A stretch of DNA of 8,826 nt from an uncultured Saprospiraceae bacterium (GTDB lineage: Bacteria > Bacteroidota > Bacteroidia > Chitinophagales > Saprospiraceae). The first letter of the stretch is position 1. Each line of letters begins with the position of its first letter. The translations under genes were made by a program, and so were the position numbers. The DNA lies in the NCBI GenBank assembly GCA_938002705.1, contig CALLAG010000340.1, positions 1-8,826 of the forward strand, read 5' to 3'. Shown here one piece after another: positions 1-6,642 of the stretch. The notes below the pieces were generated by a model, which did not search any database, was not told the origin of the DNA, and saw only the letters and a list, made by a program, of their open reading frames with translations.

Positions 1-244
1 AAAGGTTTATTTTTAATGAATCAATTATGGAACCCACATAAGATTTCTGAATTGCATATTTAGATACATGTTTGTTTTTGTCTATAATAATATTGTCGTC
101 AAAAAGGTTCTTAATATCCATGTTGGGTTCATTCTCCAACATTGTAGATAAATCCAAACTTGGGGTTTTATTTACAATTTCATTATCCTTTGAGCAGTAT
201 GCAAGAAATAAAGCAAATAAGAGGAATAGTAATAATTTTTTCAT
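1..244 (-). CDS. Putative surface lipoprotein, N-terminal part only (cut by window edge)
   Basis: The minus-strand frame starts with ATG at 244 and stays open to the left edge, giving 81 codons without a stop. The product begins MKKLLLFLLFALFLAYC, a basic start, a hydrophobic core of about 13 residues and a Cys at position 17, which is a type II (lipoprotein) signal peptide. The lipobox L-A-Y-C is imperfect because Tyr sits at -1. The residues after the Cys are S-K-D-N-E, similar to the Lys/acidic lipoprotein export signals known in Bacteroidota, so an outer-membrane lipoprotein facing the outside is a fair inference. The visible mature part (residues 18-81) is polar and rich in Asn, Asp and Lys; I do not recognise a family. 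No Shine-Dalgarno sequence precedes the start, only an A-rich leader. The gene follows uvrB on the same strand by 137 bases and seems to have its own promoter. Function unknown. Confidence 0.7.
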   Translation of the reverse strand, partial: MKKLLLFLLFALFLAYCSKDNEIVNKTPSLDLSTMLENEPNMDIKNLFDDNIIIDKNKHVSKYAIQKSYVGSIIDSLKINL

Positions 245-369
245 TTCGAGAATTTTTTAATTTGCTCTAATTATGATTTAAAAATAGATAAAAACCTAAC
301 TCAAAATTGGTATATCTTAAAATGAAATTTACTAATATATTTTTTCTACAATATGTGAGAGATATTTAT

Positions 370-399
370 CAAAGTTATAATCTACACCGAAGACTTCAA
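370..399 (-). promoter_or_regulatory. Putative Bacteroidota-type promoter for the left-edge lipoprotein
   Basis: Read on the minus strand, TTG (399-397) is followed after 19 bases by TAACTTTG (377-370). This fits the Bacteroidota sigma consensus TTG-N17..23-TAnnTTTG. Transcription would begin near 365 and leave a leader of about 120 bases before the ATG at 244. The -33 element overlaps the last codons of uvrB, so the lipoprotein could be transcribed independently of uvrB. It is a pattern match only; a one-mismatch alternative -7 element (CAATTTTG) also lies in the leader. Confidence 0.4.
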
Positions 400-2406
400 C
401 TTCTTCTTCAAAGCAAAAAGCTCATCTCGATATTGGGCTGCCGTAATAAAGTCTAATTCCTTCGCCGCCTTTTTCATTTTAGACTCTGTCTCCTTGCAGG
501 CTCTCTCTATCTGATCTCTACTCATATAACCGACTATAGGATCAGCAGCAAGACTCGGCTCGTCTGGCTCTATGTATATCTGAGGACGGCCTCCTCTTAT
601 ATCTAAAATGGACTTCTGAGCCATGATCTCTTCTTTAGTCTTACTGATCGTTGTAGGAGTAATTCCATGCTCCTCATTATAAGCCATCTGAATGACACGC
701 CTACGGTTCGTCTCATCTATGGTCGCTTGCATACTACCAGTAATCTTATCTGCGTAGAATATAACCAATCCGTTAGAATTACGAGCTGCCCTTCCTGCAG
801 TCTGAGTAAGAGATCTATTATTTCTTAAGAAGCCTTCCTTATCAGCATCAAGTATCGCGACTAATGAAGCTTCAGGAATATCGAGTCCTTCCCTCAGTAA
901 GTTAACTCCTACTAATACATCAAACTCTCCTAATCTCAAATCTCTGATGATCTCTACCCTATCCAGTGTATCCACCTCCGAATGTATATAGCGTACTTTG
1001 ATATTGAGTTTGACAAGATACTTAGTGAGTTCTTCTGCCATCCTCTTAGTCAATGTGGTGACGAGGATTCTCTCATCGAGCTTGATACGCTTATTCATTT
1101 CCTCAAGGAGATCATCTATCTGGTTAAGACTCGGACGGACTTCTATAGGCGGATCAAGTAGACCGGTAGGTCTGACGATCTGCTCTATCACATGTCCTTC
1201 TGTCTGCTCAAATTCGTAATCGCCTGGCGTAGCACTGACATAGATAATCTGATTAACTAATCCTTCGAATTCGCTAAAGTTCAGTGGCCTATTATCAAGG
1301 GCTGATGGTAGGCGAAATCCAAAATTGACAAGATTTAATTTTCTTGCTCTATCACCACCCCACATTCCCCTCACCTGTGGTAGTGTCACATGACTCTCAT
1401 CTACGACGATAAGAAAATCATCAGGAAAATAATCAATGAGACAGAAAGGTCTATTGCCTGGCTTTCTTCTATCAAAGAATCGAGAGTAATTCTCTATCCC
1501 GTTACAGTAGCCTAACTCACGCATCATCTCCAGATCAAAAGTAACTCTCTCTTGTATACGCTTAGCTTCTATATATCTGCCTTCTGCCTCGAAAAATTGC
1601 TGATGATTATACAACTCATCTTCGATCTCTTTTATAATATTATTAAATCTATCACGTGGAGCGACATATAGATTAGCTGGAAATATGGCTGCAGAATCCA
1701 GATCCATAATCCGCTTACCAGTCTCTTGTTCCAGTTGCTCTATATTCTCTATATCATCACCGAAGAATGTAACACGATATGCATAATCTACATACGGCAA
1801 GTTTATATCTACCGTATCACCCTTTACACGAAAAGTACCTCTCTTAAAGTCAGTCTCAGTTCTGGAATATAATATCTCAACTAACTTATATAGAAACTGA
1901 TTACGAGAGAATAATTGTCCTTTCTGTATCCTTATTATACCTGACTTATAGTCATCAGGATTACCCATACCAAAGATGCATGACACTGAAGCCACTATAA
2001 TCACATCACGTCTGCCAGACAGCAACGAAGAGGTCGCTCTGAGTCGCAACTTATCGATCTCTTCATTAATAGACAGATCCTTCTCTATGTAGGTATCACT
2101 ATGAGAGATATAGGCCTCTGGCTGGTAGTAATCGTAATAGGACACAAAGTACTCCACAGCATTATCAGGGAAGAATTCTTGAAACTCAGCATAGAGCTGA
2201 GCCGTCAAAGTTTTGTTATGGGTCAAGACCAATGTAGGTCTCTGTACCTCTTTCAAGACATTAGCGACTGTAAAAGTCTTACCAGATCCAGTCACTCCGA
2301 GAAGGACTTGTGATTTCTCGCCATTATTGACACCTTCTACCAACTGCTTGATAGCTTGGGGTTGATCCCCTGTGGGTTTATATTTAGATATAAGATCAAA
2401 AGCCAT
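382..2406 (-). CDS. uvrB: UvrABC system protein B (excinuclease ABC subunit B)
   Basis: UvrB is the damage-verifying helicase-like subunit of nucleotide excision repair. It is loaded by UvrA, probes the strand with its beta-hairpin and recruits UvrC. The 674-residue product is full length for the family (about 670). Visible in order are Walker A GVTGSGKT (37-44); the Tyr-rich beta-hairpin region around 90-117 (YFVSYYDYYQPEAY, then DTYIEKD); the Walker B-type DESH (336-339); SATPG (391-395); the helicase motif near GREGLDIPE-type sequence LLREGLDIPEASL with QTAGRAARN further on; and a C-terminal UVR motif (about 637-671, ending AAQYRDELFALKKKLK) that contacts UvrC. The start MAFDLISKYKPTGDQPQAI matches the family N-terminus, so ATG at 2406 is well supported. 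No uvrA or uvrC is nearby. The gene stands alone on its strand, divergent from the hydrolase gene. Confidence 0.98.
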   Translation of the reverse strand: MAFDLISKYKPTGDQPQAIKQLVEGVNNGEKSQVLLGVTGSGKTFTVANVLKEVQRPTLVLTHNKTLTAQLYAEFQEFFPDNAVEYFVSYYDYYQPEAYISHSDTYIEKDLSINEEIDKLRLRATSSLLSGRRDVIIVASVSCIFGMGNPDDYKSGIIRIQKGQLFSRNQFLYKLVEILYSRTETDFKRGTFRVKGDTVDINLPYVDYAYRVTFFGDDIENIEQLEQETGKRIMDLDSAAIFPANLYVAPRDRFNNIIKEIEDELYNHQQFFEAEGRYIEAKRIQERVTFDLEMMRELGYCNGIENYSRFFDRRKPGNRPFCLIDYFPDDFLIVVDESHVTLPQVRGMWGGDRARKLNLVNFGFRLPSALDNRPLNFSEFEGLVNQIIYVSATPGDYEFEQTEGHVIEQIVRPTGLLDPPIEVRPSLNQIDDLLEEMNKRIKLDERILVTTLTKRMAEELTKYLVKLNIKVRYIHSEVDTLDRVEIIRDLRLGEFDVLVGVNLLREGLDIPEASLVAILDADKEGFLRNNRSLTQTAGRAARNSNGLVIFYADKITGSMQATIDETNRRRVIQMAYNEEHGITPTTISKTKEEIMAQKSILDIRGGRPQIYIEPDEPSLAADPIVGYMSRDQIERACKETESKMKKAAKELDFITAAQYRDELFALKKKLKSSV

Positions 2407-2413
2407 AAGTCTA

Positions 2414-2421
2414 CAAAGATA
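2414..2421 (-). promoter_or_regulatory. Putative -7 element of the uvrB promoter, giving a near-leaderless transcript
   Basis: The minus-strand octamer TATCTTTG matches the Bacteroidota -7 consensus TAnnTTTG exactly. Only seven bases (TAGACTT) separate it from the uvrB ATG at 2406, so the transcript would start at or within a few bases of the start codon. No clear TTG lies 19-21 bases upstream (the position holds ATG), which makes the -33 part weak. The gene also has no Shine-Dalgarno sequence, which agrees with leaderless or leader-poor translation. Confidence 0.35.
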
Positions 2422-2627
2422 AGACGATAAGAGTTAATACCATTTAAACATGAGAATGTTGTATTTATTTTAATATAATTTCCTGATCTCAGCATTGAAA
2501 ATACTCGCCATAGCTACAACTATGACTGCGCTTTTCGCCTTGATATCAACAAATTCTTTTTTAAAATCTTATACAAGACCTTCAAATTTAAAATGGTATA
2601 ATATATTCACGTCCTAATAACAAGAAT

Positions 2628-3398
2628 ATGACTAATAAGTTAAATTATAAAGACTATGGAAGCGGTGAGCCTGTAATTATCCTTCATGGCTTCTTAGGTA
2701 TGCTGGATAACTGGCATAGCTTCGCCAAGAAACTATCAGAATCCTACAGAGTTATCACCATAGATCAGCGTAATCATGGTAAGTCATTTCATTCTGATGA
2801 TTTCGATTATAATATTATGAGTGAAGACTTATATAGACTTATAGAAGAATTGGATCTTAATAATGTCAAGCTTATAGGACATTCTATGGGTGGTAAGACG
2901 GTCATGCAGTTCTTATCTAAATATAGGCCACAGGTAGCCAAAGCTGTTATCGTAGATATTGCTCCTAAGCAATATAATGGAGGCCATGAAGCCATATTAG
3001 AAGCATTATCATCGATGGACCTTTCTGCTATTAATAAGAGGTCAGATGCTCAGAATATCCTTATGGAAAAATTAGGCAATCTCGGTGTAGTCCACTTTCT
3101 TCTTAAAAACTTAACTCGAAACCCTGACCAATCTTTTGGATGGAAAGCTAATATTAAAGTGCTTCATGAAAAGTACTACGAGGTATCTTCTGAAATAAAA
3201 TTTGATACGCCATGTGATGTGCCAAGCCTATTCGTCAAAGGCTCTAAATCTAATTATATCACAGATGATGACCGATCAGATATCGAGGCCGCATTTAGAC
3301 ATTCTGAAATCATCGAAATAGAAGGCGCTGGTCATTGGGTACATGCTGAGAAGCCGGTGGAGTTATTAGAAGTTGTTGGTTCTTTTTTTGGCAACTAA
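2628..3398 (+). CDS. Alpha/beta-fold hydrolase, YbfF-type esterase
   Basis: This 256-residue product is a cytosolic alpha/beta hydrolase close to the YbfF/ABHD11-type esterases, which cleave short-chain or thioester-like acyl substrates; the natural substrate is not known. Family marks are the oxyanion-hole strand LHGFLG (19-24), DQRNHGKS (46-53), the nucleophile elbow GHSMGG with Ser86, the YbfF-like DIAP motif with Asp110 as the acid, and GAGHWVHAEKP with His236, so the Ser-Asp-His triad is complete. A cap region lies about 115-195. There is no signal peptide or membrane segment. The length is normal for the family (about 255). The ATG at 2628 follows an AT-rich leader without a Shine-Dalgarno sequence; the protein begins with the expected short strand before the HGF motif, so the start is reasonable. 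It is a single gene, divergent from uvrB and convergent with the reductase fusion gene. Confidence 0.92.
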   Translation: MTNKLNYKDYGSGEPVIILHGFLGMLDNWHSFAKKLSESYRVITIDQRNHGKSFHSDDFDYNIMSEDLYRLIEELDLNNVKLIGHSMGGKTVMQFLSKYRPQVAKAVIVDIAPKQYNGGHEAILEALSSMDLSAINKRSDAQNILMEKLGNLGVVHFLLKNLTRNPDQSFGWKANIKVLHEKYYEVSSEIKFDTPCDVPSLFVKGSKSNYITDDDRSDIEAAFRHSEIIEIEGAGHWVHAEKPVELLEVVGSFFGN

Positions 3399-3403
3399 AA
3401 AAG

Positions 3404-3449
3404 AGGATTTACACATAAGGACTTCTTAAAGAACTGTGTATTTTTCTCA
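3404..3449 (+). terminator. Possible weak terminator after the hydrolase gene
   Basis: Six bases after the hydrolase stop, GAGGA and TACACA (3410-3415) can pair with TGTGTA (3435-3440) and TTCTC further out, with a small internal loop of T residues. TGTGTA is followed directly by a run of five T. The stem is short and interrupted, so this is a tentative call. Confidence 0.3.
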
Positions 3450-3488
3450 ATTCTAAGAGTAAGGGAAATAAGGATATTTATTCAGTAC

Positions 3489-3524
3489 ATGTAGGCAATG
3501 ACACTACCGTGTCATTGCCTATAT
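3489..3524. terminator. Perfect hairpin between convergent genes, probable bidirectional terminator
   Basis: TAGGCAATGACAC (3492-3504), the loop TACC (3505-3508) and GTGTCATTGCCTA (3509-3521) form a perfect 13-bp stem. It extends by a G-U pair and two A-T pairs to 3489/3524. It lies between the stops of the hydrolase (plus, 3398) and the reductase fusion (minus, 3537), only 12 bases beyond the latter, which is the usual place for a shared terminator. Neither side has a strong U-run, so it may instead act as a 3'-end stabilising hairpin. Confidence 0.6.
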
Positions 3525-3536
3525 TCTCTGCATTAC

Positions 3537-4955
3537 TCAAGACTTAAGATATTCTCTTATTCCATAACTTGCTAATACTCCCTCACCTGTAGCAGCCGCC
3601 ACTTGGGCTATAGCGCCTTCCCTAAGGTCTCCTGCAGCAAATATCCCAGGCACAGAAGTTTCTGCCAGTCCTTTGGTTTTTACAAAGCCCCTTTCATTAA
3701 GCTCTATCACTTCTTTGAATGCATTAGTATTTGGAATAAGACCAATAAAGATGAAAGCTCCGTCTGCAGGTATGACCTCTTCTACATTAGTTACATTGTC
3801 TCTCACTTTTATACCTTCAAATTTTCCTTTTGAGTCCGATACAAATTCAACAGAAGTTTTATTCATATGGGTAGAGATATTATCTATCTCAGACAGTTTT
3901 TCGATGTAAGTTTCTGATGCTGAAAATTCAGGCATTATATTGACAATCTTTACACTTTTGACAAATCCTGAAAGGAAAATGCCTTCTTCTAAAGCAGAGT
4001 TTCCACCACCTACTACTACAATATCTCTGTCCCTGTAAAATGCTCCATCGCAAGTAGCACAAAAATGCACGCCACTACCGATTAGTTCTTGTTCTCCAGG
4101 AATATTAAGTTTACGATAAGTAGACCCAGTCGATAATACAACAGACTTAGCCTGATACGTACTTGTCTTAGTCGCAACATCAAAAAGGTTATCATTCTTT
4201 ACAATAGACACAACTTCTTCACCTGTTTTTATAGTCGCCCCATAGACTCTCGCTTGCTCTTCCATTTTGTCCATCAATGCTGGACCTGATATAGAAGTAA
4301 ATCCTGGATAGTTTTCGATTTTCTCAGTAAGAAAAGCATTCCCACCAATTGTCTTTTTTTCAAGAATGAGTGTGTCGAATCTATCTCTCTGAGCATAAAT
4401 AGACGTCGTTAATCCAGCTGCCCCACCACCGATGATTATTGTATCATATACTTTTTCTTCTTTTACAGCGTCAATATTCAATGCTTGTCTAAGTTCTTCG
4501 TTCTCTGGCTCTACTAATACTATATCATCATTGATGATTATAGTAGGAATTTTTCTTTTACCGTTGTTTAATTCTTTAATCATAGGAATCGCCCACTTGT
4601 TCTCCTCTTTATCTATTTCTATATATTGAAAATTGATCTTGTTATCTGTCAAGAACGCTTTTGACTTTCTACAATCTGGACACCAGTCAGCACCATATAG
4701 TACTATACGATAACCATCATTGATTCCTAATACAGCTGATAATTTAGCATTATCAGGATTAGTGAGGCTTTTACCGTCGATGATTAGAGTTGGGATTATT
4801 CTTTTTCCATTATTGATGTTTTCTACCTTTTTAGTCGCTTCTTTATTCAGATCTACATCTATGTGATCATAGCTAATGTTATTCTCTTTTAGGAAAGCTT
4901 TGGCTCTTCTGCAATCAGGACACCAATCAGCTCCGTACATTGTTATATTATTCAT
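3537..4955 (-). CDS. Fusion of two glutaredoxin-like domains and a thioredoxin-reductase-like flavoprotein
   Basis: The 472-residue product joins three modules. Residues 1-79 and 81-160 are glutaredoxin/NrdH-like folds. Each carries YGADWCPDCR (7-16 and 87-96, exactly 80 residues apart; redox cysteines 12/15 and 92/95) and a cis-Pro loop IPT (54-56, 136-138). Residues 168-472 are a low-Mr thioredoxin reductase with the FAD motif GGGAAG (176-181), the redox-active CATC (299-302), the second dinucleotide motif GGGNSA (316-321) and the FAD-contacting AAGD (440-443). The module is full length. The expected job is transfer of electrons from NAD(P)H via FAD and CATC to the fused redoxin domains and on to peroxidases or protein disulfides in the cytoplasm. 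The HRRxxxR motif for NADPH is absent: residues 337-347 read IVNIMPEFSAS, nearer to NADH-using AhpF. The RQ pair after the FAD motif is AQ, followed by AhpF-like ATGEG. The gene is last of three co-oriented genes, 184 bases behind the SPW gene, with a palindrome between. The ATG at 4955 starts directly at the first redoxin strand. Confidence 0.93.
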   Translation of the reverse strand: MNNITMYGADWCPDCRRAKAFLKENNISYDHIDVDLNKEATKKVENINNGKRIIPTLIIDGKSLTNPDNAKLSAVLGINDGYRIVLYGADWCPDCRKSKAFLTDNKINFQYIEIDKEENKWAIPMIKELNNGKRKIPTIIINDDIVLVEPENEELRQALNIDAVKEEKVYDTIIIGGGAAGLTTSIYAQRDRFDTLILEKKTIGGNAFLTEKIENYPGFTSISGPALMDKMEEQARVYGATIKTGEEVVSIVKNDNLFDVATKTSTYQAKSVVLSTGSTYRKLNIPGEQELIGSGVHFCATCDGAFYRDRDIVVVGGGNSALEEGIFLSGFVKSVKIVNIMPEFSASETYIEKLSEIDNISTHMNKTSVEFVSDSKGKFEGIKVRDNVTNVEEVIPADGAFIFIGLIPNTNAFKEVIELNERGFVKTKGLAETSVPGIFAAGDLREGAIAQVAAATGEGVLASYGIREYLKS

Positions 4956-4990
4956 TTTGCTTTTCTTTTTTTTTGTAAAGTTTGTTATTT

Positions 4991-5039
4991 AAAAATACTT
5001 AAGAAGTAGGTTCATTAATAATTATTAATGAACCTACTT
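4991..5039 (-). terminator. 36-bp perfect palindrome plus T-run, terminator or operator
   Basis: Bases 5004-5039 are a perfect palindrome with half-site AAGTAGGTTCATTAATAA and no spacer. On the minus strand it is followed six bases later by TATTTTT (4997-4991). It lies 100 bases after the SPW gene and 48 bases before the reductase fusion start. A hairpin followed by a U-rich stretch suggests termination of the upstream AhpD-like/SPW transcript. The full dyad symmetry equally allows a dimeric regulator site controlling the reductase gene. Confidence 0.5.
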
Positions 5040-5139
5040 TCAAAATAAATCATAAGCTAATTTTTATTCACACCTGTTGGATTATTATTTATAGAATCAT
5101 TATCCATTGGGTATATAAAATTATAAAAAAGCCTAATAC

Positions 5140-5490
5140 TTACCTTGTCTCTGCTTTGTGTAAACCTACCACTATTAACACTGCTATTCCATTAACTAAA
5201 TAGTAGAAAAAGTCTAAGCCGTGAAAGTCTAAGACAAAGGGCAGAATGACAAAAGTTAGCCCGACTATAAAGTCTATAATGAGATGTACCTTATAACTTA
5301 CAAGTTTAAAAACGCCAGTCTGATGATCTGTAATAAGTGTTAATATTAAAGCAGCGATACCTGTAACAACTGAAGCATAAAATGCTATTACATTAGTCTC
5401 TCCGAGACCTAAGATGAAAGGTAGTATGATCAAAGTCAATGCTACTGGATAATCTATAAAAGCATGAATTTTTTTAGTTATGAATTTCAT
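5140..5490 (-). CDS. Small SPW-repeat-like integral membrane protein
   Basis: The 116-residue product has four hydrophobic segments, about 12-30, 34-54, 70-88 and 93-110. They arise from an internal duplication with a 60-residue period: KIHAFIDY...ILPFIL (7-27) is repeated as KVHLIIDF...ILPFVL (67-87). Lys/His-x-x-x-Asp at the start of each repeat and the Pro-aromatic in the helix (LPF in place of SPW) resemble the SPW repeat family of small membrane proteins, whose function is unknown. I chose the ATG at 5490. The frame could extend to a TTG at 5538, but that adds a Lys/Ile/Asn-rich stretch unlike the family, and MKFITKKIH is the typical family start. It lies 52 bases after the AhpD-like stop on the same strand, so the two are probably one operon. 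The family assignment is by pattern and moderate in strength. Confidence 0.75.
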   Translation of the reverse strand: MKFITKKIHAFIDYPVALTLIILPFILGLGETNVIAFYASVVTGIAALILTLITDHQTGVFKLVSYKVHLIIDFIVGLTFVILPFVLDFHGLDFFYYLVNGIAVLIVVGLHKAETR

Positions 5491-5542
5491 GATAAGTGTA
5501 TTTATATTTTTAGTGAAAATTATTTTGATAAAACGCAAGGCA

Positions 5543-6076
5543 TTAAAGTGCCTCTGCTGCTGGAAAGTCTACGGCTACTTCTGTAGTCCTGTGCAAGTAA
5601 TTAGTAATTGTTATTTCTCCTACCTGATTGATAACATCCATAAGATTTTCCTTAGTCCATCCTGCTGCAAAGAATGCGCTAAGAATTTCGCTATTAGTTG
5701 CACCTCTGTTTTCAGATATGTTTCTTGACAACTGAGCTAAGGTATCTAACTTAGGTTCGAATGTAGCCCTACCCGATCTGATCTCTTTGATCTGTTCTGC
5801 ATTAAATCCATTCATACTTGCAATTGCAGTATGTGCAGATAAGCAATATTGGCATTGATTTAATTCACTAACTGCAAGGTTTATCACTTCTTTTTCCTTA
5901 GTCTTAAGTGATGATTTAGAATTTGCAAAATCAAGGAAGTTCTTAAGTGCATTATCGCTCGTCGCCATTGTAGCATAGATGTTAGGTACAAAGCCTACTG
6001 CTTTCTGTAGACTGTCGAAGATTTTCTGATTTTCAGCACTTACTTCATTTCTTGTTGGAACATTAAAATTTGTCAT
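5543..6076 (-). CDS. AhpD-like / carboxymuconolactone decarboxylase family protein (peroxidase-related)
   Basis: The 177-residue, all-helical, soluble product belongs to the AhpD/CMD superfamily. Its core is residues 57-90, with C75-Q-Y-C78 and His82 inside SELNQCQYCLSAHTA. Glu63 lies twelve residues before the first Cys. The spacing Glu-x11-Cys-x2-Cys-x3-His equals that of the AhpD proton-relay and peroxidatic site, so all expected catalytic residues are present. Such proteins act as thiol peroxidases or disulfide reductases linked to AhpC or other partners; the true substrate here is unknown. The N-terminal 55 residues (VPNIYATMATS...LKNFLDF) match the extended form of the family often annotated as peroxidase-related enzymes. 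The ATG at 6076 follows an A-rich leader without a Shine-Dalgarno sequence. It is the first gene of the minus-strand redox cluster. A near-match -7 element CATATTTG lies at 6139-6132 (one mismatch, no -33 partner). Confidence 0.88.
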   Translation of the reverse strand: MTNFNVPTRNEVSAENQKIFDSLQKAVGFVPNIYATMATSDNALKNFLDFANSKSSLKTKEKEVINLAVSELNQCQYCLSAHTAIASMNGFNAEQIKEIRSGRATFEPKLDTLAQLSRNISENRGATNSEILSAFFAAGWTKENLMDVINQVGEITITNYLHRTTEVAVDFPAAEAL

Positions 6077-6642
6077 TGTTTATTTTTTTTTAAATTATAA
6101 AGTGGGAGATATTTCCCTTTTGTTGACAATACAAATATGGGGGCAATTCAAGGGGTATTATACGCCAAGACTTCCTGTAGAATTATACATTTTTCCCCAA
6201 TTAAATTATTTTGCCTTATTATGCAGTCATTCATAATTAGAGATACAAGAACTCGTCTATTATGGCAATTAATTTAGTACACTTTATATATTTTATAATG
6301 TGAGCAACAGCATCCTATAAATATTATATGATCTGATATTTCATATTATGAATATCAAAACCAGATATTATAGCATATGTAATTGCATACTATTCTGAGC
6401 TATAATTATATGGTAGAAGTCATTACTGAGTAAGACTGTTTTTCTCCTATTTTGCATACATAATAGAATAGCGTTATTATAAAAAATAACTGAAAAGTCT
6501 GAAATAGATGAGAATTATATAAAAGTGTATAGATGAATGAAAAAATTATTCCATTAGATGATAGACATTACGAATAAATCTAAGAACTTCGATATTTAAG
6601 GCTACAGTTATATAAATAAATATAGGAGGGTACTCCCTAATA
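6077..6642. other. 566-bp AT-rich divergent intergenic region, no convincing gene
   Basis: This spacer separates the AhpD-like gene (minus) from ppk1 (plus). No frame longer than about 15 codons with coding character was seen, and no tRNA-like cloverleaf. It contains several small dyads: an imperfect palindrome GGGAGATATTTCCC (6104-6117) in the AhpD-like leader; GATATT-T-CATA pairing with TATGAATATC (6335-6356, one bulge); and GTTATT/AATAAC (6473-6490). TATAAT occurs at 6294-6299. No exact TAnnTTTG element pointing to ppk1 was found, so the ppk1 promoter is not located. Confidence 0.5.
6624..6640 (+). promoter_or_regulatory. Shine-Dalgarno sequence of ppk1 inside a small potential hairpin
   Basis: AGGAGG (6624-6629) is a full anti-16S match, rare among the genes of this window, but it lies 13 bases before the ATG at 6643, longer than the usual 5-9. 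GGAG can pair with CTCC (6633-6636) across the loop GGTA, or AGGG with CCCT, so the site may be partly masked. It supports the chosen start. Confidence 0.45.

Noticed and set aside
72..260. Plus-strand frame of 62 codons at the left edge
   Set aside because: It lies antisense to the lipoprotein frame, which has a clear signal peptide; the plus-strand product has no recognisable feature.
998..1219. Plus-strand frame inside uvrB (also 2101-2313)
   Set aside because: These are antisense shadows of a fully conserved uvrB with no initiation signals or domain character.
3603..3909. Two overlapping plus-strand frames, and another at 4432-4629, inside the reductase fusion gene
   Set aside because: They overlap conserved FAD/NAD-binding coding sequence and are low-complexity Ser/Phe/Ile-rich, as expected from the opposite strand.
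4476..4955. Tandem redoxin repeats as a possible assembly duplication
   Set aside because: The two copies share protein motifs but differ at many codon positions and in loop length, so they are a genuine old duplication.
5057..5107. Minus-strand frame of 16 codons (MDNDSINNNPTGVNKN) between the SPW gene and the palindrome
   Set aside because: Very short, Asn-rich and low in complexity; such frames arise by chance in AT-rich spacers. A conserved leader peptide cannot be excluded.
5491..5538. Longer start for the SPW-type protein at a TTG codon
   Set aside because: It adds 16 Lys/Ile/Asn-rich residues not expected in the family and needs a TTG start; the ATG at 5490 gives the usual MKFxxxKIH beginning.
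6534..6578. Plus-strand frame of 14 codons (MNEKIIPLDDRHYE) before ppk1
   Set aside because: Too short to support, with no ribosome-binding signal; possible upstream frame but no evidence of use.
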